From positions 1 to 40,871 of the forward strand of contig JAWQRO010000375.1 of assembly GCA_033557835.1 (NCBI GenBank): a stretch of 40,871 nucleotides of DNA, written 5' to 3'. Shown here piece after piece: positions 21,141 through 34,368 of this stretch (position 1 is its first letter; every line of letters begins with the position of its first letter). A program made the position numbers and the translations under genes. The notes under the pieces are model-generated. The model saw nothing but the letters and a program-made list of their open reading frames with translations. It had not been told where the DNA came from and did not search any database. Origin of the DNA: Helochares maculicollis (Eukaryota; Arthropoda; Insecta; Coleoptera; Hydrophilidae).

Positions 21141-23600
21141 GAAAAGCGAGTGAAACACCTCGAAAAAATTTTACTTTATACATTATAGTCGAACGCATTT
21201 AATTCATTAGGTAATGCCGAGCGCTCGCTAATGCAATAAAACGTACATTTTAATTTTAAAACACTTTTTTGCCAATCTACTCCCGTATTGATTTTGTTAT
21301 AAACAATAAGCATAACTGCCGGTGCCGCAGAACAGTTACTCGCAGGTGTATTAATTATTCTAATGCGTACATACAATTACATAAACATGCTTATTAAGCA
21401 TTTGAAATCAATTTTTTTCAAATTAAGTCGCTTTTTTCCGGATTCTCGCAGAGCTCACTTTCGTGCGTTACAAACAACAATATGTCTTAAATACCACAAT
21501 GAGATATGCGCATTGTTCATTGATGTTTCTAAGTAATTTAAATACCAGAGGAAAAAATGTCAAAAATAACTGTACACATTCTAGTGGAATTCCCCGAAAA
21601 TTCCTGAATTTCTTACATATTTGCGCAAAAGAATCATATCTGACTTATCGGAAAAACTGTTGTAAAACGCTCGAAAAATGTCGCTGTATAAAATAGTTGC
21701 GTTTGTGAGGCATACACGCGCAGATTAGATAACACAGGGCGATGTAGTTTCTTTTAAAATAATAATATATTGTTAGTTGGAGGTGGTTAATTTGTAAAAA
21801 GTTGAATCAATATGTTTAAACCGTAAGAAGTAATGTGTGTAATTTAGAAATTTCGACAAAATAGCTCGAGCATTTACATTAAGTACCGACGCCAGTAATT
21901 ATATTAAAATTAAATCGTGACAAGCAGTCAAATCAAGAAACACATAAATTAAGTCCTATTAGTAAAAATAGTCGTAATGGCAGCGATAAATATGTAATAA
22001 TGTTGTTGGAGCGCATTTAAAAAGATTATATTCTAATAGTACTCCACATGTATTTATATTTATTACTGCTTGTTGTTGTTTTGTTTTATAAATATTCATC
22101 AAGTGCGTTCGTAAATTTTTAATTATCTCTGTTTTTAGTTGTGTTGTGTAACAAAAATTGTTCTTTTAACGTTTTTCTAATCGTTTCGGTGGAGTGATTG
22201 CATTTAAATGTTTCAATCTTGATCTTCTACAATGTTAAGTAAGCTTCCAGCATCCAGACTCGAAAATTTAGAGGGCTTGAATTTTTAACGCGGTTTTAAT
22301 TACTAAAATTGTCTTTGTTTTCTTAACTAATTATTGATACCTTCGTCAACTTCTGCCCATTTGTCGATCAAAACTTGAACTGAATTGAGTACTGGCAAGG
22401 TTCCAGTTTTTAGATGGACTTAAAAAGACTGAAGCAAAATAAACCGGAAGGGCAAGACCGAGGCTATAAATAGGATGCAGCAACTTCATTTTTTTAATAT
22501 AATCGGCCGTTGTCATAAAGAAGGTGACCTCGATTGCGAGTTGATTCATCCAACTAAATTGTATAAGCCTACAAAAATCGTGGTCTCGAAAAACCATTAC
22601 ATTTTATTCAAAATTTAGTGTTTCAAAACTTTGGAATACGAAATGTCAGCGGTAAATTTTGTGTCTAAAGTTACGACGTCACTATAAATATGAAGATAAA
22701 TGTAGTAGATTGTTTTCTATGCTTACATACAAATCAAATAGAAACTTAAACACTAGGGAAGCATTATCAGTAACAGGTTCAAATTTATTTGAATCTTTTT
22801 GTTTGAGAAGACAAAAATATTCATATAAATTAGCATATTATATTATCTGTGTTAGTAATATGTCCTTATTTAAGCTCTTGTTTCACTCTTAGACTCACTT
22901 CTTACAACATACACATGCCTGGCAAGATACTTTTCAAATAGCGTCAAAATTTTAGAAGTGATGCTGGCTGACAGGATTTTTAAACGACCTAAGATAACTA
23001 CTCATAGATTTAATATCACTTACATTATGTGTTCTATTAAAATTATATATAATCTCTGAAAATTTATCAGTGGCAAAATGTAGTTAGTGTTTTGATGGAT
23101 CTTTTGTTTTTGTTTAGCAACCAAAATGTTTTCGCTGGTAACTCTAGAATTCTTCTAATAAACAGCGAATTGAATGTATTGTTGGTAATACATTCTGCTG
23201 GTGAACTGAATGACTCATAAAATTAATTCGCACTGTATACGATAAGTCACAATGATGGTAAAAACTACCATTTCGCCTGCGTTTCGTATTTCCATTTGAG
23301 TTCTTATATTAGCTGAAGAAGATATTGCTATAACAACATATCTTGTGGTTTAGGTTGGACATTACATTTTTAATGTCTAAGCTCTTGAGTAACTCTATTC
23401 AAGATATACAGCATACATTCAATACTATCAGCTTATGCAAATAGAGGAAAATGCAAATTTTTTAAATTTAGTAAGTATGAATTTTTAACCTTTTGTATGC
23501 TACTTGTATAATAGACTAAGGAATTTCTTAAGTGATAAATTATAAGCTTACGGTCAAATGCAGCAATTATGCCATTTTTGTAGGAATCGGTAGTCCTTAT
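21141..23600. other. AT-rich intronic sequence
   Basis: No coding, RNA or repeat signal is recognised beyond short chance frames. Confidence 0.5.
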
Positions 23601-23619
23601 GCTAAAATTGTTGGTTTTA

Positions 23620-25060
23620 CGATAATGATAAGCATGTGCGCCAGTAGCTCCTTAACTTGTACAAATACAAGACACACAATTTTTTTACAATTTTTATGCA
23701 CAAATGTACAAGACCTATTTCATATATTTCTATAACCAGCTTGCTTATGTAAAAAGAATCGTAAATGATAAATCAAAAATCAGCTAATATACTCGTATCT
23801 GTTTAACTAATGCAAAACCACGAACACAGATTTTTTGTTATTTTCTATGCTGTGTTCTAAATAACAATCTATTAATGTATGAAATTTTCCTACGTAGAAA
23901 ATTGAATGTAAGGCCAAACTACGACATTTTTCTGTTTAAATCTACAAAAGTTTTCCTTCAATTTTGACACATAGACATTAGAATGTCATGCTAAAACTCG
24001 AAACATGGGTTTTTAAGAGATATTGAGTCAACAGTTTAGTAATTAGGAGCAGTCAATTCGTACTATCATTTAAAGTCATGATGTGAAGTAATAATTAGAA
24101 AGGTAAGAGTTATTCAGTATTTAAGCTTCTTACTACTGAAAATTGTAAATTAGAGGAAAACGCAAAATGCTGAAAGCAACAGTTTTCATATGAAGACAAC
24201 CAAAGGATCAACAAAAAATGTAATCAAAGATTTAAAATTCTAGCCTAAAGATTACGCTTTAATTTGATGCAGTACCGTTACATAATCTACCACATCAGCT
24301 TCTACCACGATTTCTTGTTTCAACGATGTATCGTCTCACTGCTTTATCTACATGACATTCGTTCATTCAAACCAAAATAAAAAATACTTTAATATATCCA
24401 CAAACATAAATTATAAAGATTTGTATAGTTTTAAATAAGATACATTTGTTATTCTTCTTTTTAAGAACCATAATTATGTTTAATTTTCCGCAATTTTCAA
24501 ACTTTACATATAGTAAGATGAAATTAAATTCATTGTAATGTCATTCAGAGTTAAAATTATGCAACTTTTCGATACATTTCATTTAAATAAAGGACTTGAA
24601 TTGAAAACTTCTACAGAAACAGATTTGTGTAAAGAATTTCTCACGTGCAAAATCGTAGATGTGGGAGCAGACACCTCATTAATAGAATACAAATAGAATA
24701 AAATACATATTTTGTACAGGTTTTTATGCATAAATGTACAAAAACTGTTATGCAATACAGTATAAGTCTATAAAATATTCAAGTTTATTTACTTGAAACA
24801 TTTGAAAATAACTAGGCGTAATAAAAGTTTGTGCGCCCGACATTAGTTTAAATAAATATAAAAAAGTACTGTTTTTCGCAGTTTTTAATGCAAACCCCTA
24901 ATTTTTGGTTCTATGTCAAATGCTGTGCAGGAAATAAAACCTCTTATGTTAAAAATCATATACTAAAGATACGCTTGTGCGCCCGAGCCTCATTAGATTA
25001 AATAAGTGCAGTGTATGTAAATATTAGATTTGCGATGCAGGAGAGACTACAGCTATACAT
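23620..25060 (+). repeat. Degenerate repeat cluster, units of about 145-175 bp
   Basis: Units contain an ATGTGNGCNCGACACCTCATTA-like block (near 23635, 24660, 24832 and 24973) followed 40-70 bp later by TTTTTATGCANAAATGTACA-like sequence (23690, 24721, and more diverged near 24880). Adjacent copies are about 170 and 140 bp apart. A further diverged copy lies near 23780-23870. There is no open frame. The spacing is satellite-like, but the copy number is small. Confidence 0.55.
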
Positions 25061-25640
25061 GGACACGCAATTTGCAGGTATTCATCAATAATTATAATTT
25101 AGGAGAATACAAACATAAGTATGTCCATAAATAGTCATAAAATGAGATACATTTGTAAATTCTTTTGAAAGACCCAGTTTCGTCGTCTACCCCAGCGCTG
25201 AAGTCTAATTCGCCAGTTGAATCACAGGGCGAAATGATCCTAACTACCGCGTTTTATCCCGTCTATTTTATGGCAGAACATTTAATAGAATGCACTTTTT
25301 AACTTATAATTCAATCTATTATGTTCTTTTTTATCTTTACGTAAATACACTTTTAAATGCCGTATTTATTATTTACACGCAAAATCACTGCAGTTTAAGT
25401 GACAAATCAAAACTCTTACTCGAACGCTTTTGACTAAGATGTATTTTTAAAAGAGTAAGAAGCAGCCATGAGCTGCCAATAGCTCATAACGTAGATTTTA
25501 TACAAAACCATTTGAGTTTCGTCCGCAGAAAAATTCCTGCAGCATTCATAAACCTAGCGCTACTTCTACGAAAATTCAAATCAAGGCAAAAATAACATTA
25601 ATCATTATACAATGCCTTGTCAGAACAAACAGAAACGAAA
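25061..25640. other. AT-rich intronic sequence
   Basis: No gene or repeat is recognised apart from a short GC-richer patch at 25180-25260. Confidence 0.45.
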
Positions 25641-26560
25641 GTCCTTGAAGCGCACGTTATTTTACGTTTCGTAACGTTAGTTCCCGAATTTGATTGACGA
25701 ATGTTTCAATGAGGTTTTTTCTCAAGAAAACCGCGCCGAAAAGTATCGGTCGTATGCTCAAAATTAAATTAATTTGGGCGCCCTAAGCGGATTGATCGAC
25801 TTTTCAAAGCCGCAACGGAACGAGTTGAGACAATGCAGCTTAGTAAGAAAAAAAATAGTTGAAATTTTTGAGCAATTACCGGTGCACGACGGGGCGTCAA
25901 GCGTTTTGTAAAACGCGCATATTTATCGAAGAGGAAGTCGAAATGCATTTATGAATAAATTCATATTCTATGAATATTCTCAAGGTTTCCGCAATATCGA
26001 AATGCAATTTGTGGTGGGTTAAGTCCGCTCAGGACGGTTTCCACATAAAAAAGACCGACCGGGAGTTGATCGTCGTAGCCGAGTACATCATCTTTACAAG
26101 TGAATTATACATAAAATGGTTTCAAGGTTCTTAATGATCTTTTTTGCTCAAAATTAATGTTCGTAATCAAGTACTGTGACCAAGGTTGTAAACCGGAAGT
26201 TTATGCACATCTATCTTCAGATGTCATTCCTGTGAGAAGCGATAAAAACATAATAAAATATTATACACAGCGCGCATACTGTACAAAACTATCCGTGATG
26301 CAATTACGTGGAAAATTTAGTTACATAAACAGCGAACTGTGTTTCCTGGACCTAAACGCTTTCTACCGCCGCTTTCTGAGCCGAACCTTTCAGGGCTATT
26401 TGCATTTAGTTCATCTCACTTGGCCGGCTTTTGCTCGATTTTCAAATCTTAGATTAGAGTTTGGCTTACCGTGGAATATCACTGCGAGTCTTGTGCAGCT
26501 TGTTGGGTCATTTATTAGCGATAGGTTCAGTCGGGAGTTCGCAATGTTTGCATGGATGTA
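25640..26560. promoter_or_regulatory. Less AT-rich intronic block, candidate regulatory region
   Basis: Contains CG-bearing unique sequence such as AAAACCGCGCCGAAAAGTAT (25727-25746), CGGTGCACGACGGGGCGTCA (25880-25899) and AAAAGACCGACCGGGAG (26048-26064). The block at 26157-26561 is open for 134 codons on the plus strand, but the translation has no family resemblance, no splice signals were evident, and an overlapping frame is open on the minus strand. It is treated as non-coding. Confidence 0.3.
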
Positions 26561-28560
26561 AGGTTTTAGAAATGTTAACAATAACCGTATACATCTGTGT
26601 AGGAACACGGCGTGTAAGGCTAAATAAAAATACATTTCATTACCATGACTAATATTTATCGTGTTGCATAATGGTGCAGTGTAAAAAATACTTAATGCAC
26701 TTTTTCATATCTTTTCATCTTCTAAGATGACCTTCACCGATGCCAGTAGCAAAATACTTTTGTTGAATAGATTATTTCATACTGCATTTTAATTCATGCT
26801 GGGAGAATTCAAAAGAGTAATTACATAACTGAAAGTGTACCTATCTGCCTGCTTCGCTGCTTTACTTCTTAGTCAACAGAACATCAGGTGCGCATTTTTA
26901 CTTAGGTTCCTGCAATCCAACTCGTTGTTTTAAATAAAAGACATTGGACGTCACTAATATAAACTTTTTGTCAATACAGATAATTTTGGTGCATTATAGT
27001 AATTGTACGTAATGAACTATTTAGATACATTGTAATACAATTCTTATTTGCACTTACATAACGAGAATGCAATAGAATAATTTTGAAGGCGAGGCGTTGC
27101 ACTTTAAAGTTTAGCTGACCGTTTTCTTCTGTCAAACAAGACAAAATCTGAGTAATCGCTTGGAATTTAGTCGAGTACTCACTGAGAAGTATTGGATCGA
27201 TAAAACATAATTTCACGATTTGCAAAAATTGCTGAATTTTGGATTCTTATTGCAAACTGTAATAGTTTGGTGTAAAATAATTCGTTTTTTACATGTAATT
27301 TGTTGACCACTTCCTACTACCCAAAGGAATCAGAAGTAAGAACGTGTTTAACACAATGGAAAACTATTTATTAGAAAGATTGCTGCCAAGCTCAGCTTCC
27401 AGAAAATTTATGCCAGTTAGATGTCGTTCTAGAAAAATATGAGATCTTCTTTTCCTCTTCTTTTGCTTACGAAATAATTTTCTGGGTAAGACTAGTGTTT
27501 TGTAATTTTATTTGACATTACTCATAAATCAGCATTTTATAGTTACTTGATGAATTCATCTTATCTAGAACAGATTCTCAATTTAGGAACAATATTGAAA
27601 ACCAAACCACAAATTCTGTAATGTTAAGAAAGAACCCTTAGAAGAAGATAGTGAGGAATTTAGTGACAAAGCTAACATTATAGCTTTTAGAAATTGTTGG
27701 TATAGATGCTTAATAGTTTTAGATTTCGACTACTAGATTTGACGATTCAAAGGACTTGATACAAACATTCTCGATTTCAGCTATACTTAATCACGAATCA
27801 TTCGTGTAGTCCTGGATAATAGATTCTTTTCCATACTATAATGAGCTGGTTTTCTTGGAAACCATGCGGGCTAACATCCCCACATATTTGTGTAATTTAA
27901 ATCTGTGAACTGAGAAAATATCTCATATGTTTTCAACACCACTCCTGTTATTCTTTGACTCTATTAAGCATATAAATTATTTTTTAACAAGGGTAAAGCT
28001 AATACGTCCTAAATCGTTGACTACTAAATAATTCAATTTAGAATTTCAAATCATTGATGGTGTTATTAGGTAGCATTAAGCAATTGCACAAATACGTTGA
28101 TTATAATACAGAAAATATGAGTAGAATTTCATTTTAATTATTTGAAACTTTTAACCTGCCTATATAAAGTTGAAAACTGTTTGTTTGATCTCTTTTAGTT
28201 AATCATTTTGAAGTCATCAGGCGTCTATTTAAATGTTTATCTATTAACTTGATCTAAAAAGTATCAGGATTTTTTTTTGTGATATCTTCTATAGTTAATG
28301 TTGCTTAATTGTTGCACCGTAATAAACCTTTACGTGCTGCCTGCTCTTCTCATTGTTCTCTGCGAATGCGGTTTGCTAAAAATTGAAACATCCACCGCAT
28401 AGTCTGGACGTGAGGCTTAATCATTATTAGCTATTTTCATATTTAAAATCGCCCTTAGATAATGACAACCAAAGAACAATGGTGAATTAGAAGCAGCTGT
28501 AATAAGATGTAGGAAAATGACTCAATCATGAACATATAGTCGAACAGTCAGGCTATATCA
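26561..28560. other. AT-rich intronic sequence
   Basis: Nothing recognised over about 2 kb except short chance frames. Confidence 0.5.
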
Positions 28561-28628
28561 AGAATCGAATGAGCTTCTCTTACTTGGAATTTTCCGCTTT
28601 GCTCGCTCAACCCTCCCCTCATAGGGAT
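28561..28628 (+). repeat. Diverged copy of a CG-containing 55-bp repeat
   Basis: AGCTTCTCTTACTTGGAATT followed by CGCTTTGCTCGCTCAACCCT aligns with the copy at 31591-31645 (AGCTTCGCTTACTCGGGATT, CGCTCGCTTCGCTTGCTC) with a small insertion. Confidence 0.55.
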
Positions 28629-29320
28629 GCAATAAAGAATGGCCATGCTTCATTTCCCTTAGTAACTTAAATCTGAGAGCAAATCCAACTAAGTGAAGCT
28701 TATTAAGCCCCTGAAGGCATTTTGACTTCAGTACTGTAGTAATTCATATTTATTCACTCTACAGTCTACGAATTTAGCTGTATTTTCCAAATTTCCTTCC
28801 TTTGCCAGCTATGCTGAGAAATTCAGGATACAACCATAACAATATTGAAAAAATTCTATGTAGTGTGTTATACGTAATAGATACAAAATATGTTATGTAA
28901 ATATGTAAAATTCTTTTATTTTTGAATCTATTTTATTGTAGTGTAAATAAATTCAAAATAAAACAGAGACCGAAAATATCTTTTGATTTATGGGCATTGT
29001 GGCACGGATAGAAATCAGTTCGTTTAATAATGAACTTGGAGACGCATTTATAAAGTGATAAGCGAGCAAATCTACACTAAAAATGAATAGTAGATTCAAA
29101 AGTTTTCCGCGCGCGTTTACGAAATAATTTATTTGTACAATTATTATCATTACCATTATTATAGTACGCATACATAAATACTAAGTAATTACGATTCTGT
29201 TTACAAATTGTGACTCAGCGTATTAACATGCAAAACTCTAACGTTATTAAGATGTAATTTTAAATAATACCGAAGCACCTCATTTTTCGCTCCACTTCTC
29301 GCCCAACTTCAACCTTTTCA
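28629..29320. other. AT-rich intronic sequence
   Basis: No gene or repeat recognised. Confidence 0.5.
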
Positions 29321-29462
29321 TTCTAACGCTCATTTTTTAAGCCGAAACTTCTTTTGATTACACGTTCTCAAAACGAGAGAACGTCTACGCAACACAGGCG
29401 TTCACATACACAAACACAGGCGGTCGAGGAACGAACACTTACACACACAAACTCGTCCTATC
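29321..29462. promoter_or_regulatory. GC-richer patch with an 8-bp inverted repeat
   Basis: ACGTTCTC (29362-29369) and GAGAACGT (29377-29384) are perfect reverse complements with a 7-bp spacer, followed by CACACAAAC-type simple sequence. It could be a dimeric binding site; evidence is slight. Confidence 0.2.
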
Positions 29463-29621
29463 TAAAATAAATTATGATTAATTATTTTTCTCATGTATGT
29501 AAGACTTAGATATTGTTTATTACACAACTCAAGGTTTGACATATTTAAGCGGCAGATGGAAATACCGGTTGAAGAGTTGTGGGCCAATTTAAAAATACAT
29601 ACTTTACTTTCAAAATATCTA

Positions 29622-29741
29622 TATTGCATTGAATTTCTATATTTGCTAGATTGCGATGAATTTTCTATATCGCGATAAAATGTCTAGATCGCGACAAATA
29701 TTCTAGATCATGCTGAAATTTGTAGATCGCGCTAAATTGTT
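29622..29741 (+). repeat. 19-bp minisatellite
   Basis: About six units close to CGCGATAAAATGTCTAGAT, with variants CGCGACAAATATTCTAGAT, CATGCTGAAATTTGTAGAT and TGCGATGAATTTTCTATAT. Most units contain TAGATCGCG or a one-base variant, so the array concentrates CGCG and ATCGCG words in AT-rich DNA. Confidence 0.85.
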
Positions 29742-31588
29742 TAGTTTCAACCACAAGCAGTGCTTATAAAATTTGTTATCCTTGTATAAACTTAGTGGAA
29801 TCACTTGATGGATATTTGTAGAATCCACACGCAAAGTAAGCAGCTCGTTTATTGTACAAATACGTATTAGGTGTATACACGTATATGTATATGTTGTACG
29901 TGTATAGAAGGTGTCTTTATAAGAAAGAAGACAAGTGCACGTTAGTGTTACATAGACAACGTCGACCCTGAGCAGCGAGGACAAAAAGTAGAAGAAGGTA
30001 ATTAGAAACTCATTAGCGGAAGCTAAAGTAATATTTCAATGCTAAAGACGCTCTTTTCAATTTATTCAACTTTTTTGATTGATCTCCGCAGCTATAAATA
30101 TTAATACTAAAATTTTATTGATATAAATGATCCTCTAATTCTAATATTCTCTTAGGATTTGCCACGGCCTATTAAAGCAGTCGCCGCTTTTTTTCCTACC
30201 GCTATTTGGAAGTTACCAATGGCTATACTACTCTCTCGTTCAGTTGTTTGTTTAACAAGTATATTAGCTCGTAATTACTATATATAAATACAAAATGAGA
30301 CTATCTTGAATTTAGTTTACGCAATATATCCACCTCACCATATTTAATAGACCACATAAACAATCATCAATGGAGAATTCAAGATACCTGACACACTCAA
30401 GAGGTCTATCTTGAAATATTTGTGAAGGTACTGAACATACCACCGTACATAGAAGGACAAAACAAGGATTAAAACAAAAAGTGAACCATGAAATGGTGAA
30501 ATTGTTTAAAAATTTGCTCTATAGCATAGACAATTCCAAACTAAATATTATAAGTAAGTAACAATAATCCAAACATTGCTGGGAGCGGGTATTGTCATTT
30601 TGGTGAACTCTGTAATGAGTAATATACAGTCAATATAATAATTCTTACAGCCGATACAAACAAGGTTCAAATTACTAATACATATTTTATCACAAACACA
30701 GTATAGAGTTAAGAAAATGTTTAAGCCTTCCGTAGACAAACTTGATACAGATATTATAAGGCACTTGGTATAACAACACCATCGCACCAAAGATAACAAT
30801 TCTCTATGTACATAAAACTAAGTCCAGTAGGGCTCCTCTGACAAAACTTTCAGGTCTAGTTTGGCTTTATTTTCGCAAAGTTGTTAACATCATCTATTAC
30901 GTAATACAGTGTATTGATAAAACTTTTAGATTACATTGCTTTTGCCACAACATCATAAAAGTAAGGAAATTCTAAATGCATTTTTACTTTGAAGAACTAC
31001 TTACTTCTTGATTTTATTACACTGAAGATTTTCTTAGTATAATCAATCTCAGGAAATGCAGCGAGAGTTCATTTTCTACAATTTAATTTACAGTTAGCCT
31101 ATCATTATTATAATTTATATGCAAATTAAGTTTTTTTCAGCTATGACTATTTACTTACACCCACGTCACAAAGCTGTATTATTAATTGTTCGCTCAACTG
31201 AGCAGCTTCTGTTATATAAATAATAATAATAAATAAACTTCCACAATAATCTTCAAAACTAGTTCAAAACAAAACAGAATCAAACAATCAATTTTTGAAT
31301 AGTCTAAAATTGCGTCCAATGACTCGGTTATGCGCCATATCAGTCGGGTGAGCAAAACTATTCTTTTAAAAGACCAATTGGCTATTCAGTAGTTGAAAAA
31401 ATCTCAAAATATTTTAATGTGGTTATTCATAAATGCACGCCTATTTACATTTAATACATTTAGGATGTATTTTCGACTGTGTGTAGATTTCATATTGATT
31501 ATTTGCCTTCATTAGTACTGGTATAGTAGTGAAAAGTTTCATCGACCTTTAAAGTATTTGTTTATTGTGAAAATCCAATAAGAACGCA
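29742..31588. other. AT-rich intronic sequence
   Basis: No gene recognised; short minus-strand frames at 29703-29984 and 30548-30799 have no similarity. Confidence 0.5.
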
Positions 31589-31590
31589 CA

Positions 31591-31645
31591 AGCTTCGCTT
31601 ACTCGGGATTCGCTCGCTTCGCTTGCTCATCCCTCGCGGAGTGAC
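31591..31645 (+). repeat. 55-bp repeat, left arm of an inverted pair
   Basis: AGCTTCGCTTACTCGGGATT through CTCGCGGAGTGAC. It aligns over its full length, without gaps, to the reverse complement of 31750-31804 at roughly 40 of 55 positions. The spacer is about 104 bp of AT-rich sequence. Confidence 0.8.
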
Positions 31646-31749
31646 AGTTGCATTACAATATGAACCAAATTTGATTTCAAAGCTCAGTAGCAATGTAAAA
31701 TAATATCAACTTTACGTTTTTAGTTTCTACTAATTAATTGTTTAAATTA

Positions 31750-31804
31750 TTCACTCCGCAAGGGGTAAGCGAGAGAAAAGAACAAGTCCCGAGTAAACGA
31801 AGCA
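31750..31804 (-). repeat. 55-bp repeat, right arm of an inverted pair
   Basis: On the plus strand it reads TTCACTCCGCAAGGGGTAAG through GTCCCGAGTAAACGAAGCA, the inverted partner of 31591-31645. A further partial copy (GTAAGAGTAAGCGAGGC) lies near 32137. Confidence 0.8.
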
Positions 31805-33615
31805 TTTCTTTAATTCTTGATATTGGTATAAAATATAAAAGTGATATGGATTAAAATATAGCCACTACAGTTCGAAAATTGAACAGGATTTCAAGCTATT
31901 TAAGCGAAATACCATTTTTTGGGTATTGTTATTTGTTTCACGGTCTACTAGAAGTCACTATTCAAATTGTATGTAGCTCAATAATTATCAAAAATAGCCT
32001 GTGTAAATAAGACTATAAATAATTAGCTTGTACTACATCTTCTGTGATTTGATTCACAGGCTTAAAAATATAATTGCAAAACGTAGTAAAAACACATAAC
32101 AAGAGCTTACGATTTTTGAAGTGTTAAGTGTAAGTAAGAGTAAGCGAGGCAAAAGAGTCTTCATTTCATGCCAATTTTGTTACGTCATAGTTTTCTAAAT
32201 GGCCAGACATATTAATAACAATTAACTATTATTTATAAGCACTCCCCTGAAATGAGCATATATACATTTGCCACATTTAGTATTAGGCTCAATTTCCTTC
32301 CAATTTTTTTGCTAGTACCATATTAAATGAATCAGTTCTGTGCACAGTGGTAGAATTTCTATGCGCAAAAATTTGTCATTAATAGTATTTGGGGCGCTGT
32401 AAACTCCCAAACTATGTCCCATTCAATATCATAAACTTTCCACTTTCTGTTTGGAATTACAAAAGATTTCAATTTTTTAAGATCAATTGTTAGCATTGTT
32501 GGAAAATGATCAAGCGTCATAGTCTCATTTAATGTTTTTATTTGCATATAGAAAATAGTTATTACTCAGAATTAAGATGTCTGGCATAGATTTTGGTGAA
32601 TCTTTATGAAATTCAAGAGAATGTGTCTAGTCTGTTTATATAAGGTGATATGCACTAAAACATTTAGTTCTGTAGACATTCTTTCGTTTTTAAGTCCATT
32701 TTCAAAAATAATTTCTTAGATAATGTTGCACCGCCAACCAATCATTTTTGGCAATTATATTTTACGTGATGTTTTTTTCCTTGAGAATGTTTTCTTCGTT
32801 AAAGCTTGAGTGAGGCTTTATAATTATCTATAATAATCTGCCTTTTAAAATCCTTGAGTTTTCTTATTGAAGCGCTTCATTTCTATGCGTTCTTACAGTT
32901 TATTTTGTAAGTAGGTTTTTACAATTTTTGCGCAATTATATAATTTTTTTTGTAAAATCAAATAGGACAAGTTCAATTTGTTCAAAAATGGGAATATTCA
33001 AGATACCTTAAATAAATTAGACTATAATAAATATTGTAACACTTCCAGAACCCATTCCATTGATTAAAAATGAATCTATTGAACAAAATGTCCCCGAAAT
33101 CATTTTTTTATCTACTACAAGTACAGTAGCTTCGTATTGCATATAAAAAATCTGACGAAAGTACACGACACATTTTTGTCAGCATTTATGTGCACGAAAG
33201 CAGATTTTTTAATTATTTGTAAAGTATTACGCAAACGAAAGCTTATCAATTCTATCCTAAATTCGGTGCCTGACTTCAATAAAGCTATATTTGTTAATAG
33301 CTGAAATAACAATGCAATGTTTTTAAGCTGCAGCTAGAGTTGTAGTGGTCTTTAATTACAATATGTAATTGTAAGATACTATGAATATTATTTTGTAATA
33401 TTTTGCAAACACAACTAAAGAGGTACGTCTGTTAAAGTTCCCAAATATCCACTATATACTGCCTAAAGACAAACTTAAATGTTTAATGCAATTGCTCCTA
33501 CATGCAGGGAAATCATATGTTCTAAAGGAAGGTGCCTCCCCTTTTCGAAATGGATAGCAGGTTCATTTGATAATGTCTTTAAAATAGAGGACCAAATTGA
33601 TCAGTCAGTCAATGA
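31805..33615. other. AT-rich intronic sequence
   Basis: No gene or clear repeat recognised apart from the partial repeat copy near 32137. Confidence 0.5.
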
Positions 33616-33619
33616 GCAT

Positions 33620-34270
33620 TAGAATGTGGTGGCCTCAGTAAAAAGTCAATTGATTGCTGCTCCCTTCGCTCATGCGTACGCGGCACGTGTTCTCGAACCG
33701 CCTCCCCAACTTCGGACGAATTACCCCAGCGGGATTTCACGAGACATTGGAGGAGAATTCACCCTTCGGCCGCACGGACCCGCCGCTGAGAAAATCGTTC
33801 TGTTATACAATTTATACTCGCATTATTGTCCCTTTTCATTTGCCACTAACTATCCTTATTCAATTACAATCCCATTGTAAATCGGCCATTAGTGGCCTTT
33901 TGCATACGTACGCCCGTACGTACATACTTACGACTCCACATCACTTACGGGCTTCTAAAGAGCCGTATGAATGCATTAAGCTGCAGATTCCGCGGGCGAA
34001 ACTAGAAAAAAAGGAGGAGATTTCGAACAGGATATCAATAAGTCGTAAGCACCTACAGTAGTTATTTTACGTGCATTTACGGTAATTATAAACCTACAAC
34101 AGAACATGATGCCAGTCGATTATATAACCAAATAAATTTATATAACCGACATTGTATGCCGCATGTATAGTCATGGGATTAGACAGAGGAAGGCAGTGCA
34201 ATGCAAAGCAAAGCAAAGCAACGCGAAGAGTAGAACGCGGCGCAAATGAGCTTAGTTCTGCCGCTAGGCA
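33620..34270. promoter_or_regulatory. Strong GC-richer island, candidate Dll enhancer
   Basis: The sharpest composition change in the intron: for example TGCGTACGCGGCACGTGTTC (33674-33693), CTTCGGCCGCACGGACCCGC (33764-33783) and a palindromic CGTACGCCCGTACGTACATA stretch (33907-33926). Two plus-strand frames of 84 and 135 codons overlap here, but neither resembles a known protein. A short GCAAA tandem run follows at 34200-34222. Regulatory constraint is an inference from composition. Confidence 0.35.
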
Positions 34271-34368
34271 GGTGAATAATTGACATCATAAATCATTCCA
34301 TTAGGAAAAACAATTCGTCATACTTCTATGTAAAACGTTGAAACTACCAGTCCGTATTTGAAATGTTG

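Noticed and set aside
26157..26561. 134-codon plus-strand open frame
   Set aside because: No family resemblance, mixed composition, overlapping open frame on the other strand, and no convincing splice sites; expected by chance in a window of this size.
29362..29384. Inverted ACGTTCTC / GAGAACGT as a heat-shock element
   Set aside because: The spacing of TTC and GAA units does not fit the 5-bp nTTCnnGAAn pattern.
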